Below, piece after piece: positions 6,578 to 10,738 of a stretch of 10,738 nucleotides of DNA. The notes under the pieces are model-generated. The model worked only from the letters and a program-made list of their open reading frames with translations. It had not been told where the DNA came from and made no database searches. Both the position numbers and the translations under genes were made by a program. The stretch covers positions 1 through 10,738 of the forward strand of contig CALBHI010000252.1 of the NCBI GenBank assembly GCA_937894535.1, read 5' to 3'. How positions within the stretch are numbered: the first letter of the stretch is position 1; every line of letters starts with the position of its first letter. This DNA comes from an uncultured Verrucomicrobiota bacterium. Lineage in GTDB: Bacteria; Verrucomicrobiota; Kiritimatiellia; CAIVKH01.

Positions 6578-7024
6578 TCAAGCGACGGGTTTCGCACAAT
6601 TCCTCCCGTAGATGCGCGCTTGCGCAGCGGCGGCATTAACCGCGTCTTTTACCAGCGAAACCATCGCCGTCTGATTCACGTCCGCGAATCGCCGAAACCG
6701 GATGCAGTTCTTTCCGTGATTGGTCTTGCCAAGCCGTCCGTCGTAGGCCTGGACAAGGGTCCTGCCATCCTTTTCAGCCGCCACATACATGCTGATCTGG
6801 TGCTTTTGGGGAGCGATGGCAATGACCGGCCAGGCCCCCGACGACGACATGCTTTGCCACATCAACGCGCCGTAGCCGATCATGGTAATGCTTGGCCCGG
6901 CGAAGAGGCGGCGTTGCAGCGTTGGCGCGGCAGATGTCACGAGTGCATCCATCTGCCGGAGCGACTCCGCGTGTGCACCTGATTTTTCAATAAGTTCATC
7001 AATCATACTTGCCGCGATCTTCAT
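6578..7024 (-). CDS. DUF1801 domain-containing protein
   Basis: This 148-residue protein matches the DUF1801/YdhG-like pattern: FAGPSITMIGYGALMWQSMS (41-60), then a strand pattern VIAIAPQKHQISMYV (67-81), and LGKTNHGKNCIRFRRFADVN (98-117) near the end. Proteins of this family are small, soluble and of unknown function; a heavy-metal or stress link is sometimes suggested but nothing here tests it. The start at 7024 lies about 30 bases after the predicted cut in site F, which suits a cassette gene. There is no strong ribosome site; the in-frame ATG at residue 7 is an alternative. Its stop is followed after 27 bases by attC-like site G. Confidence 0.75.
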   Translation of the reverse strand: MKIAASMIDELIEKSGAHAESLRQMDALVTSAAPTLQRRLFAGPSITMIGYGALMWQSMSSSGAWPVIAIAPQKHQISMYVAAEKDGRTLVQAYDGRLGKTNHGKNCIRFRRFADVNQTAMVSLVKDAVNAAAAQARIYGRNCAKPVA

Positions 7025-7047
7025 GGTGCTGCCGTATCCATCCTGCG

Positions 7048-7117
7048 GTCCAACGACCCGCCTCAGTGCGCCCCGCTTCGTGGCTGCCCGGGAGCCGCAT
7101 GGCCGCCTTCATTCGTC
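7048..7117 (-). other. attC-like site F (end of the ABM cassette)
   Basis: On the gene strand the recombination end is GTTGGAC (7054-7048), a full match to GTTRRRY. The other end is a degenerate GACGAAT (7117-7111). The half next to the recombination end (GAAGCGGGGCG to GGCGGGTCGTTGGAC) resembles site C. The site overlaps the last codons of the ABM gene. Confidence 0.55.
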
Positions 7118-7398
7118 TGGAAATGATCAACCCAGCATGCGGCGACGTACTTGTCCATTCCATCGGGAATTACGGCCTTCTTCCAGTCCGGCCCGGCAAA
7201 TTCGACAAGGGCCGCTTCACTGGTCCAGTTCGTTAAGAGCATATAGTCATCGGGCTTCCATTTGGTTGGGTAGCCTACGACATGGGAGACATATCCCCTT
7301 TTCGTCTCGACGTAGGGGACAGATATCTCCAGGAACTTGCGCTCAAATTCATCCCGCATGCCCGGATGGATTCGAACCCTGAATATCCGTGTAATCAT
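7063..7398 (-). CDS. Antibiotic biosynthesis monooxygenase (ABM) domain protein
   Basis: This 111-residue protein is a single ferredoxin-like ABM/dimeric alpha-beta barrel domain: MITRIFRVRIHPGMRDEFER (1-20), a middle strand GYVSHVVGYP, then YMLLTNWTSEAALVEF and WVDHFQ at the end of the domain. Members include haem-degrading and quinone-modifying monooxygenases, and many with no known substrate; no cofactor residue can be assigned here. The ATG at 7398 is preceded by AGGGAG at short spacing; the longer frame back to 7431 would start inside attC-like site D, so 7398 is preferred. After the domain the tail GGHAAPGQPRSGAH is encoded by attC-like site F and is probably not functional sequence. 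Confidence 0.8.
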   Translation of the reverse strand: MITRIFRVRIHPGMRDEFERKFLEISVPYVETKRGYVSHVVGYPTKWKPDDYMLLTNWTSEAALVEFAGPDWKKAVIPDGMDKYVAACWVDHFQTNEGGHAAPGQPRSGAH

Positions 7399-7411
7399 GA
7401 CTCCCTGCCTC

Positions 7412-7471
7412 GACCAACGACCAGCTGCCACGGCGGCGTCTTCGCCGTTCGCTTGGCGGTATTGGTTCGAT
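7412..7471 (-). other. attC-like site D (end of the lyase/DUF6973 cassette)
   Basis: On the gene strand it runs from ATCGAAC (7471-7465) to GTTGGTC (7418-7412), with an inner ACGGCG/CGCCGT stem. It shares TACCGCCA and GGCGAAG with site C at the same distances. The 60-bp length is normal for attC. Confidence 0.7.
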
Positions 7472-7494
7472 GATCTTCCTCTATTTAGCGTGCA

Positions 7495-7917
7495 TTACCA
7501 CAATCGGCCTTTTCTCCATGTATCTTCTGGCATCCATGTTGTCTGATGGTCGTTCGTTGCATCAATCGCTCCATGATGAATTCGCTGGCGAACAGCTGGT
7601 TCTATTTCACTAAACCCGCTTACGGTTGCACCGATGCGAGCGCCGACTGAATTGTTGTGTCTGTCCATAGTGTTGGAAGCCTTACCCTTTGATTCCATGA
7701 CCCAGGTCACGATATTCACCGCCTTGACGCCCAGTGTATATGATACGACTGCACTTGCCAGAGTATGCCGATATGCGTCGAGTGGCCCGTGACGGCCGCC
7801 CTGGAAGTCCGACCTCAGAACATGGCTCCACGTGTACAGGATCACCATCATGGGATAAATGCTCAGAATCAGAGCATACATCCCGGCTCTTCGCAGCAGT
7901 GTTCTTGAATGCTTCAT
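7495..7917 (-). CDS. Membrane-anchored DUF6973-like protein
   Basis: This 140-residue protein has a probable N-terminal membrane segment (about residues 13-29) after a basic start (KHSRTLLRR), so the rest is likely on the outside. Two motifs stand out: GPLDAYRHTLASAVVSYTLG (44-63) and MDRHNNSVGARIG (84-96). The DAxRH plus MDxHNNxVG pair is characteristic of the DUF6973 group, which also occurs in some polymorphic-toxin C-termini; enzymatic activity is not established. His51, Asp85, His87 and Asn88 are candidate active or metal-binding residues. The start overlaps the lyase-like gene's stop as ATGA, so the two are probably translated together in one cassette, followed by attC-like site D after about 23 bases. 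Confidence 0.7.
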   Translation of the reverse strand: MKHSRTLLRRAGMYALILSIYPMMVILYTWSHVLRSDFQGGRHGPLDAYRHTLASAVVSYTLGVKAVNIVTWVMESKGKASNTMDRHNNSVGARIGATVSGFSEIEPAVRQRIHHGAIDATNDHQTTWMPEDTWRKGRLW

Positions 7918-9020
7918 TTCACGTTATGGTTGACCGGGTTCCCGGATAGCGTCAGGAGATCGCTGATTCCCCAGCTATACTGCAAAATGGTTCCGATGCT
8001 GGAGGCGCGCTCATGTGCCTTTTGCCGGTAGGCCATGGCAACGATCTTTTCCGAGTCGGGAAATGCACGGGCGGCGATGTCCCAGACAGGTATCGGGGCC
8101 CCGCCATGTGGCCCGATGGTATCCGCGTAGAACTCCAGAGACTGCTTCAGTATGGCCCCCTCGGCATGGAACAGATCTTCGCCGGTGTCAGCCTTGACCA
8201 TCTCGCAGATTTGCAGACAAGAGGCCAGGCCCGCTGTTCGATGCCAGGCGTCACCGCGAAAATGATCGTTGTTTTCACCGGACGCATTCACAAAGTAGGT
8301 TGTGCCCGCACCCGGCTCGTCTTTTGGCGCGCGGAAACGCTTCCACTGAATATATTCCCGGTACCTTTCCACGATCTTCCGGTACCAGGTTCGGTCGCCG
8401 GTAAGCCGGGCGACATGCAACGCGGCCTCAAGCCCTACCATGGTCCGGTTGCTGACATGTTCACGCTCCCAGTGCTGCAGAAGTTGCGGACGGGACCCTG
8501 GCAGCGGCAGGCGTTCGTCCCTCGGCAACAGATAAGCCTGTGTCGTCTGAACCGCCCACGCCTCGAATACATGACGGATCTCATCGTATTCTTGCGCTTG
8601 TAGCGTCTTCAGCACATAGGCCGTCCTCGCCATCGAGCCCATATTCCATGCCGCGCACAGCCAGCCATTCGCTCCCCCAAAACCCTCGTTGTCCGTTGCC
8701 CATGCATGGAGAATGGCCGCGGCGGCCCGGGCGTGCTCAGTTCGCTCCGGTCCGGAAAGTCGGGCATACGCCGCTGCATGCAACAGGGCGTTTTCAGCAT
8801 CAACGGTAAACGTCCCGCAGGGCGTATGAGCCGGCAAGTCCAGAAACGGTACCGGGTGCGCTGCCTTGGACGGCGCGCCCCGATCGTCCAGTATCCGGAT
8901 AATGGCCTCGGTCGGTACAGGAGCGAGCAAGGAGTCATGCCCCCCGGATGCGGCGGCCAGAGGCACGAGAAACGCAACCGCGTGGATAGCGAATGAAATG
9001 CAATGGCGCCTTTTATTCAC
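7914..9020 (-). CDS. Secreted alginate-lyase-like protein
   Basis: This 368-residue protein (from GTG at 9020) has a clear Sec signal peptide: KRR at 3-5, a hydrophobic core to about 21, and an AAA-S cleavage site near residue 24. The mature part fits the alginate lyase family (alpha/alpha toroid): NGWLCAAWNMGSMARTAYVL (118-137), VSNRTMVGLEAALHVARLTG (189-208) and GENNDHFRGDAWHRTAGL (248-265). These families cleave uronic acid polysaccharides by beta-elimination; Asn191 and Arg192 sit where PL5 enzymes have an Asn-His pair, so substrate and activity are uncertain. The frame continues upstream to a GTG at 9092, but that start would lie inside attC-like site E of the previous cassette and would bury the signal peptide, so 9020 is chosen. 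It is the first gene of a two-gene cassette with the DUF6973-like gene. Confidence 0.78.
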   Translation of the reverse strand: MNKRRHCISFAIHAVAFLVPLAAASGGHDSLLAPVPTEAIIRILDDRGAPSKAAHPVPFLDLPAHTPCGTFTVDAENALLHAAAYARLSGPERTEHARAAAAILHAWATDNEGFGGANGWLCAAWNMGSMARTAYVLKTLQAQEYDEIRHVFEAWAVQTTQAYLLPRDERLPLPGSRPQLLQHWEREHVSNRTMVGLEAALHVARLTGDRTWYRKIVERYREYIQWKRFRAPKDEPGAGTTYFVNASGENNDHFRGDAWHRTAGLASCLQICEMVKADTGEDLFHAEGAILKQSLEFYADTIGPHGGAPIPVWDIAARAFPDSEKIVAMAYRQKAHERASSIGTILQYSWGISDLLTLSGNPVNHNVK

Positions 9021-9040
9021 GGCGAAGTCCGTAGTTCCAG

Positions 9041-9101
9041 GGCAAACAACAAGCCGCAAAGCCGCCCGCTTCAGGCGTGCTGCTGGCGGCACATGTTGGG
9101 C
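9041..9101 (-). other. attC-like site E (end of the toxin-antitoxin cassette)
   Basis: On the gene strand it begins with GCCCAAC (9101-9095), a full match to RYYYAAC, and ends with GTTTGCC (9047-9041). ACATGT, CCGCCAG and GAAGCG are shared with site C at matching positions. It begins 2 bases after the toxin stop codon. Confidence 0.75.
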
Positions 9102-9102
9102 C

Positions 9103-9396
9103 TTATTTTACGTCTTCGATCGGTACTATCTCTTTCGTGTGCCTGACTGTAAGTATAGCCAATTCGCGCGCCTTAACACGATAGATGATACGATAGTTCT
9201 TCCAAATCAGTTCCCGAATATCCTCGCGAGATGTTTCGGGTAAGTGACGACCACTATGGGGAAATTGCGCTAGTTGCCCGACACGATTAAATGCATCATC
9301 CACCCACTTTTCTGCCGCCGATGGATTGTCTTGAGCGATATAGGATGCGATTTCGGCAAACCGATCGATGGCCAGGGGAGCCCAAATCAATTTCAT
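9103..9396 (-). CDS. ParE/RelE superfamily toxin
   Basis: This 97-residue protein is a typical ParE/RelE-fold toxin: KLIWAPLAIDRFAEIASYIA (2-21), then LAQFPHSGRHLPE (42-54), RELIWKNYRIIYRV (61-74) and ILTVRHTKE (81-89). FPxxGR, the IxYRV strand and the VRHxKE end are shared by StbE/ParE members that either poison gyrase or cleave mRNA on the ribosome; the target cannot be told from sequence. The ATG overlaps the antitoxin stop (ATGA), the usual arrangement with the antitoxin first. The stop is directly next to attC-like site E, so toxin and antitoxin form a compact cassette. Such modules can stabilise arrays by post-segregational killing. Confidence 0.9.
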   Translation of the reverse strand: MKLIWAPLAIDRFAEIASYIAQDNPSAAEKWVDDAFNRVGQLAQFPHSGRHLPETSREDIRELIWKNYRIIYRVKARELAILTVRHTKEIVPIEDVK

Positions 9397-9674
9397 CGAA
9401 TGGCCTTGGCCTTTACCATTTTTAATGCCGCATCATGTTTAAGGCCCATGCCTTGCGCGAGTTGTGTTTCTGCCAGGCGGATATCTTCCAGTATTTCCAT
9501 TTTTTGCATTAAAGATTCATATTCAGCAACCCCGAGCAGAACGGCAGCCGACTTGCCGTGGTGAGTAATTACCAGTGGTCGTCGCGTTTTTCGCGTTTGC
9601 TGGATAAATGTTGTGACGTTCGCGCGAAATTCCGAAAGTGGTTTTACGTCTTCGTCAAGAATGAGTCGTGGCAT
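9393..9674 (-). CDS. Phd/YefM family antitoxin
   Basis: This 93-residue protein has the Phd/YefM N-terminal fold (about 10-55): LSEFRANVTTFIQQTRKT (13-30), RPLVITHHGKSAAVLLGVAE (32-51), then YESLMQ. The C-terminal helical part (58-93) should wrap and neutralise the toxin; the N-terminal part binds DNA for autoregulation. The ATG at 9674 has GGGGGAAG about 6 bases upstream; the longer frame to 9731 would run through the operator and promoter, so it is not used. Three TGTAC-type motifs spaced by 12 bp lie upstream (9694-9723). It is followed by the toxin gene with an ATGA overlap. Confidence 0.9.
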   Translation of the reverse strand: MPRLILDEDVKPLSEFRANVTTFIQQTRKTRRPLVITHHGKSAAVLLGVAEYESLMQKMEILEDIRLAETQLAQGMGLKHDAALKMVKAKAIR

Positions 9675-9693
9675 GGTCGCTTCCCCCGTGATG

Positions 9694-9731
9694 TGTACAA
9701 CATAGCGTACAATATGTGGTACATCCGTCAA
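9694..9731 (-). promoter_or_regulatory. Autoregulated promoter/operator of the toxin-antitoxin pair
   Basis: The hexamers TGTACA (9694-9699), CGTACA (9706-9711) and GGTACA (9718-9723) are exactly 12 bp apart. TGTACA cores with 12-bp spacing are the known operator design of YefM-YoeB. On the gene strand TTGACG (9731-9726) and TACGCT (9709-9704) form a candidate promoter with a 16-bp spacer that the motifs overlap. The operator is better supported than the promoter. Confidence 0.6.
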
Positions 9732-9732
9732 G

Positions 9733-9802
9733 GCCCAACGACAGCGGTGAGGGGAGTCGAACCCGCCACGGGTGAGACTTATCCCCGACGGCCTTGTTGG
9801 CT
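9733..9802 (-). other. attC-like site A (end of the DUF6487 cassette)
   Basis: On the gene strand it runs from AGCCAAC (9802-9796) to GTTGGGC (9739-9733), the latter a full match to GTTRRRY. The inner stem pairs GGGGA, GTC and ACCCG with their complements around a CCA loop. The toxin-antitoxin promoter begins 2 bases beyond its recombination end. Confidence 0.72.
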
Positions 9803-9819
9803 GAATGGTCTTTTATCCT

Positions 9820-10059
9820 TCAACCGTTTGTCCAGCTCCTGCGGTGCCTGTTAATGAGTACAGCACCACATTTTGTGCATTGATGGCCGGCACGGTCATC
9901 ATTGCTTGCTACAATTTTATCTTTATTTGTTTCATCCTGTCGGCGGAACCACAAGTGTTGGTGGGATAAACCGACCATCAAGAGTCCCAGCCATGTACCT
10001 TTTACAAAAGCTGATCCGGGTACCATTTCTCCGCCACAGTATGGGCACTTTAAATGCAT
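9820..10059 (-). CDS. Small zinc-ribbon protein (DUF6487-like)
   Basis: This 79-residue protein has two CxxC knuckles, KCPYCGGEM (Cys5, Cys8) and QCTKCGAVL (Cys61, Cys64), separated by a hydrophobic stretch (about 21-38) and a polar linker. The CPYCGGEM start and CxKC end with a LWF segment between them fit DUF6487. Zinc binding is likely; no function is known. The ATG at 10059 lies about 13 bases after the recombination end of site B; the longer frame to 10185 would read through that site and has no domain, so it is rejected. There is no clear ribosome site, as is common in cassettes. Its stop is 17 bases from site A. Confidence 0.72.
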   Translation of the reverse strand: MHLKCPYCGGEMVPGSAFVKGTWLGLLMVGLSHQHLWFRRQDETNKDKIVASNDDRAGHQCTKCGAVLINRHRRSWTNG

Positions 10060-10065
10060 AGTATC

Positions 10066-10136
10066 AGCCAACGTTAAGGCTGTGGGGCGCGAGACCCGCC
10101 GCGGGGCTCGCGTACCACACCAGTCTCTTGTTCGGC
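10066..10136 (-). other. attC-like site B (end of the lipoprotein cassette)
   Basis: On the gene strand it runs from GCCGAAC (10136-10130) to GTTGGCT (10072-10066). A long imperfect stem pairs TGTGGTACGCGAGCCCC with GGGTCTCGCGCCCCACA. CTTAACGTTGGC at the end is typical of attC. The preceding gene ends inside the site at 10074. Confidence 0.75.
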
Positions 10137-10523
10137 CTTCCGGTTTGTTCCCGGCAGCATTATCACCACATTGGTGCCATCCCAAATCGCCACGGCATTT
10201 GTATTAAGCATGGGTGGCATTCCATCAGGAAGTGCTGAGTGGTGGTGCCATTTGGATCGGTCGCGAGTCAGTTCCATTCGGTTTGTTATCAATGTCTGTG
10301 ATCGAGGGACCTTGCAGGCATCATTTCTTCCCAATGGCACGTCCAGATAGAAGTAGTCGTACGAGTCATCACTTCCTGTGTAAAGTATCGTCGTGGCGAT
10401 TGTGTTCATCTGGGCTTTTAGAGACAGATCCGCAAGCTCTTGATTGGTCGTCTCACGTATACAACCAGTTGAAATTGTCGCGAGTATCGCTCCGATCACA
10501 GCTGTGCGTATTTGATTCATCAT
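10074..10523 (-). CDS. Hypothetical cassette lipoprotein
   Basis: This 149-residue protein starts with a signal peptide (MMNQIRTAVIGAILATISTGC) whose Cys21 is in a near-lipobox context (S-T-G-C, lacking the usual Leu at -3). The mature part is polar with YTGSDDSYDYFYLDVPLG (48-65) and AVAIWDGTNVVIMLPG (112-127) as the most ordered strands; no family is recognised. The start lies about 11 bases from the recombination end of site C, with a second ATG at residue 2 possible. The last about 20 residues (ending REPRGGSRAPQP) are encoded by attC-like site B, and the stop TAA lies in its last few bases, so this tail is probably an attC by-product. Export to the membrane is likely, role unknown. Confidence 0.7.
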   Translation of the reverse strand: MMNQIRTAVIGAILATISTGCIRETTNQELADLSLKAQMNTIATTILYTGSDDSYDYFYLDVPLGRNDACKVPRSQTLITNRMELTRDRSKWHHHSALPDGMPPMLNTNAVAIWDGTNVVIMLPGTNRKAEQETGVVREPRGGSRAPQP

Positions 10524-10528
10524 ATTTG

Positions 10529-10591
10529 GCCGAACGACAACCCGCAGGGGCGCGGCGCTTCGCCGCGTCCTTCTGGCGGTACATGTTCGGT
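10529..10591 (-). other. attC-like site C (end of the membrane-protein cassette)
   Basis: On the gene strand it runs from ACCGAAC (10591-10585) to GTTCGGC (10535-10529). The inner stem is GACGCGGCG/CGCCGCGCC around GAAG. The whole site folds on itself with CCGAAC/GTTCGG ends. It is the clearest of the sites and the template for sites D and E. Confidence 0.75.
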
Positions 10592-10612
10592 GTCGTCCTT
10601 AATCTGGATGCC

Positions 10613-10738
10613 TTAATCCTGCTCTTTAGCTGGATTAAGTTCCATCAATCTTTGCGTGAGCACATTAATTCGTTTATGGAGCGATGTCACATAAATGAAT
10701 AGCAGTATAAGTCCAGCCACAAGCAACATTGGACCCCA
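10613..10738 (-). CDS. Small membrane protein, partial (5' end off the window)
   Basis: The frame is open from the right edge to TAA at 10613, giving 41 residues. It shows a hydrophobic membrane segment (MLLVAGLILLFIYVTSL) followed by a short charged helix, HKRINVLTQRLMELNPAKEQD. This is the C-terminal part of a membrane protein, or nearly a whole one if it starts at the ATG at residue 4. Its stop is 21 bases before attC-like site C, so it would be a cassette gene. Composition is AT-richer than the left half. No family can be named. Confidence 0.6.
   Translation of the reverse strand, partial: WGPMLLVAGLILLFIYVTSLHKRINVLTQRLMELNPAKEQD

Larger units (their letters stand above)
6479..10591 (-). 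mobile_element. Integron gene-cassette array (distal part, integrase not in window)
   Basis: Seven same-orientation attC-like palindromes (6479-6550, 7048-7117, 7412-7471, 9041-9101, 9733-9802, 10066-10136, 10529-10591) alternate with minus-strand genes. Each site sits at the 3' end of the gene to its right, as attC does in a cassette. Cassette lengths from one predicted cut to the next are about 463, 333, 692, 1629, 364 and 569 bp, in the normal range except the largest. Gene content fits cassette arrays: mostly single small unknown genes, a toxin-antitoxin pair, and a lipoprotein. The orientation predicts attI and intI beyond the right edge; if none exists this is a CALIN (attC cluster lacking an integrase). 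Array interpretation is inferred from repeated site structure. Confidence 0.78.

Noticed and set aside
9021..9092. Longer start (GTG at 9092) for the lyase-like protein
   Set aside because: It would lie within attC-like site E of the previous cassette and would put 24 residues ahead of a clear signal peptide.
9745..9790. tRNA-like T-arm (GGGTTCGACTCCCC on the minus strand)
   Set aside because: The flanking bases do not form an acceptor, D or anticodon arm, and the motif falls within the stem of attC-like site A.
6479..10591. CRISPR array
   Set aside because: The repeated units are palindromic, diverged, and spaced by 300-1600 bp of genes; there are no short regular spacers.

Overview
The window looks like part of a GC-rich Gram-negative chromosome. 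An MCE/Mla lipid-transport operon implies an outer membrane. The style (AmmeMemoRadiSam genes, integron-type cassettes, palindromic intergenic repeats) would fit a PVC-group bacterium such as Kiritimatiellota or Lentisphaerae, but that placement is a guess; no marker gene fixes the taxonomy.

Left part (1-2878, all minus strand): a four-gene, tightly coupled Mla-type operon reads right to left as MlaE-like permease, MlaF-like ABC protein, MlaD-like MCE protein and a TPR-like lipoprotein cut by the window edge. Each junction is a 4-base ATGA overlap. The ABC protein has lost every catalytic motif (Walker A, Q-loop, signature, Walker B, switch region) in an intact reading frame, so it looks like a pseudo-ATPase. 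A 342-bp gap (2879-3220) follows, holding palindromic elements, two of which share a template and differ by compensated base changes.

Middle (3221-5752): a complete AmmeMemoRadiSam set. The radical SAM enzyme AmrS (minus) diverges from amrB (Memo family) and amrA (AMMECR1 family) on the plus strand. The 68-bp gap between the divergent genes is built around a near-perfect palindrome whose two arms form back-to-back overlapping promoters.

Right part (5777-10738): the composition changes and small, unrelated minus-strand genes follow one another: a sulfotransferase, then DUF1801, ABM-domain, DUF6973 plus alginate-lyase-like, a ParE/RelE-Phd toxin-antitoxin pair, a DUF6487-like zinc ribbon, a lipoprotein and a partial small membrane protein. 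Seven 60-72 bp imperfect palindromes sit at the 3' ends of these units, all in the same orientation, with ends close to RYYYAAC and GTTRRRY. They read as integron attC sites. This stretch (about 6479 to beyond 10591) is therefore interpreted as the distal end of an integron gene-cassette array, with any integrase lying beyond the right edge. Several start codons lie 7-30 bases after a predicted recombination point, and two genes run their last codons into the attC site.
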